DNA of 64,000 nt from Taenia hydatigena (taxonomy: Eukaryota; Platyhelminthes; Cestoda; Cyclophyllidea; Taeniidae). Location: assembly GCA_036345935.2 (NCBI GenBank), contig JADWOT020000008.1, positions 15,936,493 to 16,000,492 of the forward strand. The letters run 5' to 3'. A program made the position numbers and the translations under genes. Of this stretch, positions 39,517-52,215 are shown piece by piece (position 1 is the first letter of the stretch; each line of letters begins with the position of its first letter). A model generated the notes under the pieces. It was given only the letters and a program-made list of their open reading frames with translations, did not search any database and was not told the DNA's origin.

Positions 39517-39540
39517 GTGCGTGTGTATGTGTGTGTGCAC
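39517..39540. repeat. (GT)n microsatellite
   Basis: Imperfect GT/CA dinucleotide run just upstream of, and partly inside, the open frame leading into the Slo coding sequence. Confidence 0.75.
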
Positions 39541-39613
39541 AGGAGTTAGATTAGGCGCAAGCATAAGCGCGACGCTATGTCGGGCAGAGGGGACAGAAGC
39601 ATATCCACATTGC

Positions 39614-42600
39614 ATGAATTATAGCATCCATCTCAATTTCTCTCAGGGCCTACGACCCACACCCCTGGGATGTCTGGAGGATCGTCTGTGGTACACATTC
39701 ATCATCGCCAGTCTCACAGTTCTCACAGCCGGATTCACGACTGTCCTCGTGGTGCGTCTGATAATCTGGATTTTTTACAAAATTCAAATTCCCCAACGCG
39801 AAAGGCGTCGAGAGACTTTGCGTGGTCGCAAGGCGAAGACTCGCACCCTCACGCACCGACCCAGCATTGAAGCGATCGGAACGCAATTGAAGGAATGTCT
39901 GGGCGACTCCCTCTCCGGTCAGCGGATCAGCGGTCGCATTATTCACATAGTCGTTTTCGCTTTAAACGCGGCAGCTTTCATCATCTACTCTCTGGATGCC
40001 AATCAATTGCACTACGAACCGGGTCGTCAGGGTCTAGAAATCTGCGTGCCCATTTATGCCGATCCCTTCCAGAAAGTGGATTTCCTCTTCAACGTGATTT
40101 TCCTCTGTTACTTCATCATTCGGTTCATCGTTTCAGATGATAGACTCCTCTTCTGGTTTGAGCTCTACTCTCTCGTCGATATATTTACCATTCCACCCGC
40201 CTTCCTCTCCCTCTACCTCGGTCGCAATTGGCTCGGTCTTCGGTTTGTCCGATGCCTCAGTATCCTCAGTCTAACTGACGTTCTGCAGTATCTAAATATT
40301 ATTAAATCCAGCACAGCGATTCGACTCTCCCACCTCTTTACCTTTTTCGCAGGATTTGTCATCTCTGCGGCTGGATTTATACACCTGGTGGAAAATTCTG
40401 GCGATCCACCAACGTACTTAAATCAACAGAACCTCACATACTTTGAATGCCTTTACCTGACCATTGTGACAATGACCACAGTGGGCTACGGTGACCTAAC
40501 ATGTCAAACGACGACAGGTCGCGCTTTCATGGTGGTGTTCATCTTAGGCGCATTGGCGGTCTTTGCGAACGCAGTGCCAGAGATAGCGGACATATTGGAC
40601 TCGAGGACCAAATATGGTGGCACCTATGTGACACGTCTAGGCAAACCGCACCTCATCCTCTGCGGCCACATCACCTTTACGAGTGTGAAGAACTTTCTCT
40701 CCGACTTTCTACACAAGGACCGCGAGAATGTGGTCACGCAGATTGTCATTTTGGATCAAAAAGCGCCAAATTTGGAGATGGAAGGCCTGTTAAAGCGATA
40801 CGAAAACCAAGTGCACTATTTTCAGGTAAATCGTATCTTTATGCAATTCTTTAATTTAAAAAAACTTCTAAGAGCAGGTGAGGCCTTTTTTGCGCAGACA
40901 CATGTCCATGCCAAAAATTATGAAAAAGACTTAGTTATGATATACCTTTGGATCATCAATTTATAAAAGAAGCCTATAGAGTATTTAAAATGATAGCCCT
41001 CTGAGTCCTCCCCAAAGACATGATGAGCCTAGGCAAACCGGAAGAGCGCACTACGTACTAGTGTACGGAAGAGGTGGGAGGCCACCTTCACACCTCTTCA
41101 CTTTATTAGATTGGGCAAAATATTTTGAGGAAGTAATCTTCTTTTACGGGAAGGAAAATGGAGAAAAATCAAAGTGCTACAGAGACCAGTGATCGCATCC
41201 CTTCCCCTTCTCCGTAGGGCTTGATGGGGTTCGCTCAGTCATGCAATTCGTCCAGTCTGTCCACTTGCCTCCTACAGACTGAAATGTCGATGTACTCAAG
41301 CAAAATGGCGAATATCCGTACAATTAATTCCTAGGTTTCGCCAAGCTCTCCATAAATATCTTTAAATTGTGAAACGAAAGATGGCAAAATTCACTATTTT
41401 ATTTCAAAAGCTGCAAAGGGATGGTGTTATTTAAAAAAGACTCCTTTATCTCAGAATGTTGAAAAGTTCTTCAGAGTACAAACCACTGCTGCCGCCACCG
41501 CCACTACCACCACCGTCCAAAGATGATGTGCTTTCCATGTGGTCCGGCTGCTTAAACCCTAAAAATGCAAATTCCTTGTGGACTGGAAGGGTTGATGCCA
41601 CACATACGTGGCGTAGGCAACGAATTTATTAACTAAAGGAAGTGCTTTAAAATGTTGACTGGCCATTCACAATTATAAGAGCAAAATAAATGGCGAAGAC
41701 GAGAGCTTCAGTCGTCGGTTTTTTGAGAATAATTCACAATGAAAATATTGAAAACCCAAAATCTATGTGCATGAAATAATATTTTTGAACTTGGAAAAAC
41801 GCTTGCTAGTTCACTCAAGTTTATTTCTAATTTGTTCACCAAACAGGAAATTCCTTCTAAATTACATTATCAAACGTAGGATTTGTTTACGTAAGCACTT
41901 CTCACGCAGGAGGGTCTCCTGACTTCTTGCAAAATCTGCTTAGATTTTTTAGGAACGGAAAAGGCCAGCCTTAAATAAAATCATAAAGAGAGAAGTTCAG
42001 CAATCTTTGCCATAAACATTCCTTAAATAAAGCACTTTAAAACTGTGTCATATTGGAAAAAGGAGCTTTCATTGCGTAAACGGCATAAAATTATCAGAAA
42101 AAGAATCATAAGTAAGTGAGAGCTGAAGTGCAGCAATATGTTCAAAAATCCATCCCAAATATTTTGGGGTTGTACTTTTGACAGATTATTGTGGAAGTTT
42201 AAGGACTTCTCGAATATCTGCTGAGATATGCCAAAGGCACAACAGGGGCACAATGCAGTGTCGCCACGACGACAGTTTTAAAAGGCAACCTATCAAATAC
42301 TTGGCTTTGGTTCATGCTTCTTTTTCCCTCAAGTAACGTGTATTACAGCGCTATTATGAGACAAAAACACCACTGCATCACACAATAATGACTGAATGAT
42401 TTACTGTGGCGCAGTTCCACCTCACAGTTGCAATGAACTAAGTTGGGATGGAAGCAGATATACTAGTAGGGAAGAGGAAAAGCTGGGAGGCTGTTAGCCC
42501 GGTCCGGAGGCCCTTCTGCAGCGCCGAAGTACAGCCCTGCGTCCACGCAGTCAGCCGAACCGCGAAAGGGGTTGCCACAACATTACACGTTGCCAAGAGA

Positions 42601-45600
42601 CCAATTTCACCAATTTAGCGATTTCTAGGCCCTTCGCTTTTTCCTAGCAAAAAATCTCACCTTTTCCAGTCTGTTTCTTTCATAAATTGAGAGAGGTAAA
42701 AAGTGGCAAAAGGAACTAATCTCTAAAAAGGACTAATAAGCAATGCTTTGCTATTCAAATGGCAGTGAGAGTGACCAAAACAAAATTGCGCCTCCTTTTT
42801 TAAACTGTTAATCATATAAGCAAATGTTTCGGATTTTGATAATGTATCACCGGTTGCAAAAAGATTTTTTGCCATGTCTGTGTAGAAATTTGTTTAAGCG
42901 AGTTCATTACCTGAAATCCATGATTATTTACTTCGGAAAAAGGCGCTTACTTTGGAGTAGGACGGAGTCGGTAAGGCCTGTTGACTAGTCCACCTCCTTT
43001 ATTCACCAGTTTAAGTCCCCCCTTTTTATAAGCCCTTGAAAGGGCATAAAAATGAACTTTTAAAGTAGCCGCGATCTGCGATTCACACAGGTCATTTGAG
43101 CTTTTGGTGAATGGGCAAAACGCACCTCAAATTGATCTCCACGCCTACCTGGGATGCGAAAGTGTGCTAATATGCATCAAAACGGAGAAGCAATCCTTCT
43201 GATTAGGTCAACAAATGCCTTATCATTTAGTCCCCAGAACAATGAGGCTAATGTGGTGAAAGGAAGGCCTCTGGAGGTGGAAATTTTGACACGTGATAGG
43301 GGGACGAAAGATGAAGTGAAGTAAAGAACTGCAAACAATGACAACAGTCCCCTAATTGTAGTCCAATTTTCCCCCATTATTAGAGGCACAGCCACAAATT
43401 TGTGGTCATTTTAAAGCTCAGTCTGCACAACTCATGTCCGTCAGGGGGGGGAGGGGAGGGAGAACGGGGACACGATGGGAGCTTGGGGATAAAAGGGAAG
43501 ACAAAAGTCACATCGTCCTCCTTCTTCTTCTTCTTCGTCTTCTCCCATCTTTCCTTTCCTTTCGTAGTAAAGTTAAAATTGGATATCACGTGAGGAAGTG
43601 AAATGCTTTGGGCTAATTTTAACTGTGACGGAAGGCCTTGAAGTCTGCCGAGTGCTTGTTACAAAAGGGAAGGGGAAAGGGGTGGAGAGGAAGGAGAGGA
43701 AAAAGAAGACGTCCAGGCATTAACATTAAGAAGAGCCATTAATCTGTGCGTTAAATCGGCGAATTCGGTGCAAATTTGACAAACGTTTTTTGCGAGCGGC
43801 AAGACAACTCTGATTCCTTTTTCATTTGTTTCTCTGACAGAAATTAAAGGCTGTTTGTTTTCGATTTTTCTATCAACTTCCATTAGTACATTAGTTGATT
43901 TAAACAAGAGTTTTGACTACTGGATTTGTTGGATGCCATATTTTGTTAACTCTGAAGACTTTGTCAGGTAGTGCCTGTTGGAAAGGTTTTAATTCCAGCG
44001 TAATGGGTATTTAGGGGGAGTAAATTCAGCATCACTCCTCCGCGTCACATATATGTGAAGCTTAAAAGAATTTATAAAAAGTATTTTTAAGCACTTTTTT
44101 GGGCACAGCTTGAACCAGGCTCTTCGATAATACTAATGGTGACGAGTTAGATCCCTCTCATCTAAAGATGGTCAATTTTCCTCTCCATTGGGCCATAGAA
44201 ACGAATGCCTTTTGATGGCGTAATTAAGCTCTACTTATCTCCCTTATTGCCTTAATTTATTTCTTCTTGGTGCATACCAAAATCTGCCGTTTTTTATCGA
44301 TGACCTTCATGAAAGCTACCAAAACGATACATCCTGTTTGAAGCATTCAAAGGCGCCACAATGACGCTACAAATTGTTAAATGTCAAGAACAAGTTTGAG
44401 GTCAAGTTGTTCCGAAAAAGCAGCATTTTTGTAGTACCTTTTATGCTGTGTGCAGATGTTATTGCTATCGCCCTTGAAAAGGCAACCAATTGTTTGCCAC
44501 ATTGAAAAAATTGGATGATATGCTTCCGGTTCTCACACTACCATCCCATAAAATCGCGTGAAAAAATGGTGGAGAGAACAAAAGCCTGAGAGTTTATTCA
44601 TGAATTTCATCAATCCATTTGGGTGACTGTGCTGAAGGCAGGTGGAGTGCTACAGCGAGCTTCCCTGTAAGCATCTTGCACTGCTTGAATCAGGCTTCGC
44701 TCTTCCCATCAACCGTTGCTGCGTAGACCTCGAAACTGAAAAGTTACCCTCTTTTAACCCTTCCAAAGCAAGTATCCACAGATTCACAGACCTATGATAG
44801 CCACTTTGATTTCTTCTGTAAAGCTATCTGTCAGGGTTATAAGGATGGGATTCTCAAGGTGCAACCTGCCGAACCTTCCATACGGGAAACGCCAGAACTA
44901 GTGTGGGTAAGTGACCCCGCTAAGTGTCTTCTGTTGGGCCATTATGTGTGAACTGGGTGGGAGGGATTCTTTCCGCTATGTCCCCGCAAAGCCATCTCGA
45001 AGAATAAGGCATAAAGTGTGGTAATTCAAAACAGACGAGAATCTTTGGCGAAAAATGCCATCTCTAAGGAAAATTTAATCCTGTAAAACAGGAGTTTCGA
45101 AAGATAGTTCTCTCAGCGGCGAATCTGCCATTGATCCATCCAATCCGCTGGTTATACTTCGAGGCATTTGAACCTCAGAATGTAATTGTGGTGTCAGCAG
45201 CCTCTTACATGTCTATAGCCTGAATAAACAACTCCTATAGTTTCTTAAGAAAACAAAAGTAAAGCCCTTTTTTGTTTGTTCCACTTTCAAATCAGGGATC
45301 GGTTATGGTAACAAGGGATCTGACTCGTGTTGGACTGGAGAATGCGGATGCCTGTCTGGTTCTTGCCAACAAATATTCTAACGATCCAGACGCCGAGGAT
45401 GCCACCAACATCATGCGTGTCATATCCATCAAAAATAGCTGCGCTAACATTAAGGTCAGTAAATCTGAGAATTTCTCAGTTTCTTTTGTAACATTGTGCC
45501 TTTGTCCTCTCCCGACTTCACCAATCATACTCCATGTTTCCGTATTTTTGGAAGAATAAAGTTCTCTATTTAAGTAACTAAAACAGAGGGAGGAGGAGGG

Positions 45601-48600
45601 AAAATGGAAGCTCTAAGATCCTACCCGCCATTAGTTTGTCCACCTACACTACACAAATGTTATTCTGCGATAGCACGATCCCCCTTGACAGATGACCTCT
45701 ACTTTCAGGGTGAATAATGATCTATGTGCCGTAGTATCCCCCCTTGTCTCATTTTTTCACGTTTCTGTGAAACAAAGTGCCTGACCTTTGGCTGATGATC
45801 ATCACAGTTTCTGGTGCATCAATAAAAATTAGTCACTTAGTCGATTTCTCCAAGGCTCTTCATTTCATTGGTCAGTGAGTGCGTAAGCAAGAGCACACAT
45901 CGCATCGGTCAGGCTGCATTTCTTTCCTTCAGATTTTTTAACTCTATAGCAAAAGTTACATAAATTTGCTAAGAACATGAGACAATCATCAGCAGGCATT
46001 TGAAAGCTTTAATCTAAATACTCACAAGTCTTCCTGGATGTAAAAGGTGACATCTTTTTACATGGTGAGAAATAAAAAACACCAAAAATTACTGTACACT
46101 TTGCAGCTATTCGATTCATCTTATATGTTTAGTCGCCACTTTTACTGCTAGATAGCAAGGATCGCCGGTTCGTCAGACGTGTTTTTAGCAATCAGTGACA
46201 CGTCTATGCGCTAACAATGGTCCCACTTCCTCCTCTCCCCCTCCCCATCCCCACTGAGTTAAAGATAGGTTTTGGAAAAGGGCGAACTTTTGAGTGTTTC
46301 GCCTGTAAATCAACAATAGGTGAGGACTTCAGACTATCCGACCTTCAATGGCCTTCGTGTGGGTGCAAGCACAGAGGCATGACGTGCATGAGACTGGTAT
46401 CCGGCTCGAAAAGTCTGGATCAGCGTCATCTGATTAGCTCTTTCAGGAGTAGTTGATGGAATTGTTTCGACCCGTCATCTCATTCGTCCATCAACTTACC
46501 ATTCAATCAACTCGTTAATCTGCCTTTCTGAGGCATTTGAAAGTTTTCTCAGAGAGTAAACTTTAAAGTCAATGACTTCTTGTAATTTGAAAAAGCCATT
46601 GAACCCGTAAACATGGACAGGCGACAAACCATGAAACGGTGGGTAGGAGCAGTAAATTATTTGGAGTTAAGAAGTCCTTCAGTTGGAGAAGGCAAGATGT
46701 CATGCTTTCGAATGAGGGAAATATGCTGCCTTATCCGCGTCCATCCCCTGTATCTCTCCGATGTTATTTCGCCAAGGTCTAAGTGACTGCCACCTGATTA
46801 AAGCGGTACACTCACAGGATCACCTGTCAAATAGCAGGCCAAGTCTTTGCCCCTTAAATTCTGAAGCCAAATTATTCCATAAACTTTGCACTCTCCCAGT
46901 TAAAATTGCATTTTCTTGGGAAAGGACAAGAGGCTGTCATATGACTATCTTAATTCTGGCCTTTTCAATCACAGATGTAGCATTGAAACGCCTGTCACTT
47001 GACCTTACTCAGTCAATGAAAGGGTCAAAATTTATCTCCTGCATGTTGAGAGAGATAGCTTCACAGAGTTCACTTTCAACAACAAAATGAGGCAAGTTGT
47101 CAGATTGCTAATCAACAGGTTATTAAGGCGATGGAGCATTTTATGGCCTCCTTTGAGACCGTCGTAATTGGTCCAACCGGCGGGTTATTATGCGCGAGCC
47201 ATTCCCAGCCTGCGCCACCAACAAAAGGAGAATTAATGGGCAGGTCTTAAGACAGTCCCAAGAGCAGGAGAGTGCATCTAGAACTGTGAGGTAGTGAGGC
47301 ACTTTTTGGTTTATTAAAGGAAAGGAAGAAAACACTTCGTTTTCTCTTCTAAATCATCCGCTTAGCCAACCCGGTTTTGCCAGAATTGTAGCGAATTTTC
47401 CAACGGCAAAAGTTGCAAATTAGGCGACTATGAACGAAAATTTCACATGCTGAATGTTTCTTCACAGGAGTGGATGCTGTGGGTTTGGAGGCTCTAATTA
47501 GAAGCACAGCCCCATCAGTGCACCACATGAGAGTTGAGCCTGCTCTCATTGCAGCCTCCGTTTCCCACCACAACTTAATTAATGATGTCCAGAGAAAAAC
47601 AAAAAAGTGCCTTTTTTACTGACGATGGTACAAGGAAGTACTTGCAACTAGTGCTGTATTGCCTTCCGGTTCGACCCGAACGGCTGTCGTGAGCGATGTA
47701 ATCATGTCGCTTCCGTTAACGTTTACAGTGGTAGAAACCGTGTCATCCCATCCTCTTTCGGCCGAATACAGGTGCACTAAATTAGAGGTGAAGGATATTT
47801 TTTTTTGATAGATTTGTCTCCTGTTGCGGGTCTACCACTTTTTGTGCATTGAGGCATCTTGGTGTTTGTGCATGATTTTGCTTCTCTGCCATCCGTCGTT
47901 GCTTTTTGCTAACATGGTCCATTCACAGATTGTCATTACGAAAAGGATGCTTAGTCTTTAGATTTGTATATCGCCTTGTTACCTTCCATAGGAGTGTGCC
48001 TGAAATTCCGAGGGGTTTCAGGCGATCCAAATTGATGTTCTGGTCCTCTTTTTGGGATTCAACCATCCTGAGATGAAAAGCAGTTCCGCAAAAGTAAAAT
48101 GCCGAAAGTATTTTGCCTAACTGTAGAGTTCTCGACATTGATAAGGTCCACAGTTTGGAGAGGATGCGATAGCGGGAAAGATCGCCTAGAAGTGGCTTCT
48201 TGGCGCTGAATTTTCCTAAAGCTGATGCGCCATCTCCAACAAAGCGTGAATGACGTAACAATTGATTTGCATCTGCATCAACTGAGGAGGAGAAAGTCGT
48301 GGAAGCAACTTGGCACCACTGTGTACCAACAAATGACGGACAATGACCCTTAAAGGTCCGTAGAAATAGCCGTCCTTCGGTTCTTTCAAATACGTAATAC
48401 ATATAGATGTGGTGTTTGGAGGTTCTTCACTGGATTGACTGCCTTGCGATAGGCAATATCTTATCTGCATTTCAACATTAAGTGAAAGACCCTACCATTG
48501 GTTACCGCCACACAATCCTTACAAACCACCTACCGCTTCTTAGGCATGCACCACATTAGCTTCACAAGACCATCCTCCTTGTGCGTGTGTGTGGCCTCGC

Positions 48601-51600
48601 CTGCAGTGAAATGCTATTAGCTCGGCTATGTGTAATCCACGTGTCAGGAAGTTTTCTCGGTACTGTCTGAAGTGAGTGATGAAGGTCCTGCATCAGCTGA
48701 AAATGACCATATAAATACATCTTACACGCCATGCATTAACAGAGAATGGGCATTAGGCTTCAGTAGCTATCAATCTATTATGATTCACTCCTGTCATCAC
48801 ATAAAATGTGTCCAATAATTGACTTAAAACAGGCAGTTCAAAAATAACCCTCCGATAGAGGTAATCAATGTCCGACTTTTAGATGATAACCTCTCCCACC
48901 TAAATGCTGCTCACCATGATCGCCTGTCAATCATGATCGTTACTGAGGCAAAACAAAGTACCATTTTAGCGATTTCCGTGTACATGGTATTTAAAGAGCA
49001 CCACTACCTTTGCAGGTGATAGTTCAATTGATGCAGTACCACAACAAGACTTACCTCTTGAACATTCCAAACTGGGATTGGCGTCGTGGCGATGATGCCA
49101 TCTGCGTGGCAGAGCTGAAATTAGGCTTCTTGGCACAGAATTGTCTAGCCCCTGGATTTTCCACCCTCCTAGCCAATCTCTTTACAATGCGCACCTACCG
49201 CAAATCGGAAAGTCAAGATGTAACTTGGCTCAACGACTACATGGAGGGCGCGGGAATGGAGATGTATACAGAACAATTTTCCCCCTCCTTTGAAAAAATG
49301 ACTTTTGCTGCTGCCGCTGAACTCTGTTTCAGTAGACTCCGACTTCTGCTGATTGCTGTGCAATGCAAAGGCAGTTTAGAGACCCACATTGTCATTAATC
49401 CCAATGTAAGTTATTTTCTTTAAAGATAAGGGAAATAAGTGTCCTGTATACTTTTTGTAACCAATTGATTACTTCACTTGCTCCTGCTCCCCGCCCTCTC
49501 CATCGAGAAGAAGGTCAACGCCTGGTTGAGTTGTGGTCCGTCGACAAGCCAATTTGGCCATAATTTAGGAGTCATGTTAAGGTGAACCGTTATCAAATAA
49601 ACTTCTCTCAAGGAGGGAATTAGGCGTAACAATAATTCGCCCCCTGGAACCATGGCTACGTCCGAAGGGAAACGAACTTGGAAGATTTATTAACGTCTGG
49701 ATTGTTTAAAAGCTATAAAACGCAAGACAAATTGTGGCTATTAATTGGCTAGCTCCGCACAATGGCAATGTTGCCCAATGGTCGTGCATCTATCCAGCAG
49801 AGGAGAGAAGGGAGTAGTTGTCTTAAGACACTGACACAAAACGCAGAGTAAAATAAGATAAAAAAGGCCTTCTTAATTGATGCCATCATACCTACGACCA
49901 GTTGTTTACTGTTCTACTGTGTCCCAAAAATCCCAACCTGGGCGAAAATGTGGCCTACGTGTTTAGATATAGTGGAGGATAAATTTTCCTCCAACCCTTG
50001 GTGAAATGTTTTCGTTTTCCTCTGTGCACGTTTAGCCGTGCCATCCTGACACTGTTGCTGCTTCTGTTAATCTTCTTTTTGGGTTAGGAATGATCAAATT
50101 GGTAGTCTTTACAGCACAAAATTTGATGTTTACGACTATTTCCAATTGAGGTTTGTGGAAAAGGAGGAGATTAATCAGCACCACGTGATTGCTCGTTGCT
50201 GAGACTGATAGTTTGCCCTTTTTGGCATGATGGGCGATTTATTCTTAGAAAGAAGATTAGTGGTCACCATGTAGCAGGGCAAGGGGCCATAAATGCTGCC
50301 TTTTTCATAATTTCCGTCCTCATAAGCGTACTCGAGCTAGGCCATTATGCCACATTTCCATAGGTGAATTTTGGCCTTCAAAATAAGGAAAAATCTGACA
50401 ATGGTATGCAAAGGTAACCAAACGCCGTCCGCGATAAAAACGAAAATAAGGGAAAATATGACCTTACAGCACGTAGAACATGACAATGTTTGTGAGAAAA
50501 TGTTTTGTGAATGCGTTTAGAGTTCAACCAAAATAACCGCCAACACGCAAGGATTTTTCATCGCTCAATCGGCGGAAGAGGCTAAACGGGCGGCCCTGTA
50601 TTGTAAGCGTTGTCACGCCAATGTGGAAATGCATCAAGTGAAGTTGTGTCCCTGTGCGAAGTCGGGTCAGATGAATCGGGCTAAGTCGATTTTCAGCCGT
50701 CTGCTTGATTCCGCCAGTGTGATTGAACCTGCCTTGCCTATGGCTGTTGGGACTACGGCGAACTGTCTCTCCCCGCTTATTGTCGGCACGTCTGCATCAT
50801 CTAGTCATTTGGATCTTACCTGGCTGGCTAGAGGAGGCGGTACTGGTATTAGCAACCACCTAAGTTGGCACGGCAGTACTTTTCATCATCTGGGCGGTGC
50901 TAACGCCGATGGCTACAAGCCACCAGGGGATCAAAGTACAAATACAACTTGTCAATTCGATGCCACGGGAATGTTTCACTGGTGTCCAGAGAGGAACATC
51001 AAAACCTGCCTTCTGGACGATGAGCAACCGGCGTCGACGAAGAACTTTACCGATCACATAGTTGTCTGCATCTTTGCCGACTATCGCAGTCCTCTTATCG
51101 GATTGAGGAGTTTTATAATGCCCCTTCGAGCCAGTAATCTTCATATTCACGACTTAAAAACAATCGTTCTGGTGGGAAATTTGGACTATATCAAAAGAGA
51201 GTGGAAAACACTGGCAAATTTCCCGAGAATATGGGTTCTTCCCGGCTCTCCCTTAAGCAAAGCAAATCTGCGATCAGTAAATGTAAACCTGGCCTCCATG
51301 TGTGTCATCCTTTCTTCAAAAAGTGATAATGCAATTGAAGATCTCACGTTGGCTGACAAAGAAGCCATCCTTTGCTCACTCAATGTAAAGGCGATGGATT
51401 TTCCAGATCTGGATGCCATTTACACGGAACCTGCCTGCACGACAATAAAGCATTTGACTCTTCGACGAGACGATAACGTCAGTTCCCTTAAACGACCATC
51501 GCGAAATAGAGTACAAAACTTGATTTTGAACAAGGGCCACCATCAGAGTGGGGCTACGCAGTCTGTTGATCCAAACATTCCAGCTGTCTTTTATCGGCCG

Positions 51601-52215
51601 CCACGATTCATCTCACGCAATGGTGCCACGATTCCCATGGCAACAGAACTCGCTTTTGACATGAATGTTCAGTTCCTTGATCAAGAGGACGATGATGAAG
51701 GCGGGGAGCTATTCATGACCCAGCCATTCGCCTGTGGAACAGCTTTCACTATTAGTGTCCTAGATTCGCTTATGAGCACGGCCTACTTCAACGAATCGGC
51801 ACTGACGCTTATTCGGTCGCTGGTGACAGGCGGATCCACACCTCTATTGGAGAAAATTCTTGCTGAAGGTGCAGGCATGCGTGGTGGAAGTGCAACATCA
51901 ACAAGTAGAGCGTGCAGGGAACGATGTCGACTGGCACAGCTAACGTTGACTGGGAATACCTTGGAAAAATTTGCGGTGCAAGGGACACCCTTTGAAAAGC
52001 TTTTCCTTGCTGCACTGCGGGAGTATGGCATCCTGATTATTGGTATCTATCGGCTTCTACGGTGGCGTAACATGGGTGATGGCAGTCCCGTCTGTCATCG
52101 GCGCTTTGTGATTACCAATCCACCTCCCAGTCTACCACTGCATCCCACGGATTGGATATTCTGCCTCGTGCCACATCAGCATATTTTAGAACCAAGCCAA
52201 GTACACAGAGTATGA
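39614..52215 (+). CDS. KCNMA1: Calcium- and voltage-gated BK potassium channel alpha subunit (Slo1 type)
   Basis: Tetrameric large-conductance K+ channel of the plasma membrane. Exons: 39614-40825, 45296-45454, 49016-49405, 50521-52215; all phase 0, 3456 nt, 1151 residues. The frame is also open from an ATG at 39527, and a strong acceptor (TTTCTCTCAG) ends at 39646, so the true start may lie on an upstream exon. S0 follows [11 protein letters not shown]. The S2/S3 charges Asp153, Arg167 and Asp186 (human numbering) are present. S4 reads RFVRCLS, so the Arg213 position is Ser. The filter is TVGYGD (289-294). In RCK1 the Ca-site acids D362/D367 are kept in DFLHKD. RCK2 carries the calcium bowl [10 protein letters not shown], with Q889, D892, D895 and D897 equivalents intact although the tract is one residue shorter than in human. 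The C terminus ends soon after the RCK2 fold, without the long vertebrate tail. Confidence 0.95.
42405..42587. mobile_element. Diverged solo LTR related to the TRIM at 53 kb
   Basis: 183 nt beginning TGTGGCGC and ending ACATTACA, compared with 185-nt LTRs that begin TGTAGCGT and end GTATTACA. Shared internal blocks include GGAAnAnGCTG, GCCCGGnCCGGAGGCC and CCCACGCAGT-like sequence in the same order. The flanking five bases (TTTAC and CGTTG) are not a duplication, so it is an old or rearranged insertion. No internal region or second LTR lies beside it. Confidence 0.55.
43444..43469 (+). other. G-run tract (potential G-quadruplex)
   Basis: Eight G, then GGGG, GGG and GGGG runs separated by loops of 1-5 nt, in Slo intron 1 on the transcribed (sense) strand. 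Confidence 0.6.
44727..44906 (+). CDS. Candidate alternative cassette exon of the Slo channel
   Basis: Preceded by an acceptor (TTGCTGCGTAG, ending 44726) and followed by a GTAAGT donor at 44907. The 180 nt are open for exactly 60 codons in phase 0, the same phase as the Slo junction it lies in (HYFQ / GSVM). Inclusion would add 60 residues inside RCK1 without changing the frame. The peptide begins [16 protein letters not shown], has two Cys in [11 protein letters not shown] and ends [11 protein letters not shown]. It matches no Slo exon I know, including STREX. It could instead be chance or part of a nested gene. Confidence 0.4.
45455..50520 (+). other. Slo introns 2 and 3 around the third exon
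   Basis: Intron 2 is 45455-49015 and intron 3 is 49406-50520. Neither shows a further supported exon. A 159-codon antisense frame at 47923-48402 has no family match. A dispersed-repeat-like block lies at 48530-48597. Confidence 0.6.

Larger units (their letters stand above)
26113..39613. other. Gene-poor region upstream of the Slo channel
   Basis: About 13.5 kb without a supported gene. Open frames are short and AT-rich sequence dominates. Slightly notable are a 45-codon frame with one hydrophobic helix at 35158-35295 and a dispersed-repeat-like block at 30791-30850. 5' non-coding exons and the promoter of the Slo gene are expected somewhere here but cannot be placed. Confidence 0.55.
40826..45295 (+). 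other. Slo intron 1 (4.5 kb), with solo LTR and possible cassette exon
   Basis: Donor GTAAAT after HYFQ at 40825, acceptor ATCAG before GSVM at 45296. It contains the LTR-like block 42405-42587, a G-rich tract near 43444 and the candidate exon 44727-44906; otherwise nothing is recognised. Confidence 0.8.

Noticed and set aside
47923..48402. 159-codon antisense open frame in Slo intron 2
   Set aside because: No family resemblance and no splice or start context. Frames of this length are expected by chance a few times in 64 kb.
51661..51720. Suspected loss of the Slo calcium bowl, because the acidic tract looks shortened
   Set aside because: Position-by-position comparison keeps the equivalents of Q889, D892, D895 and D897; only the trailing residues differ.
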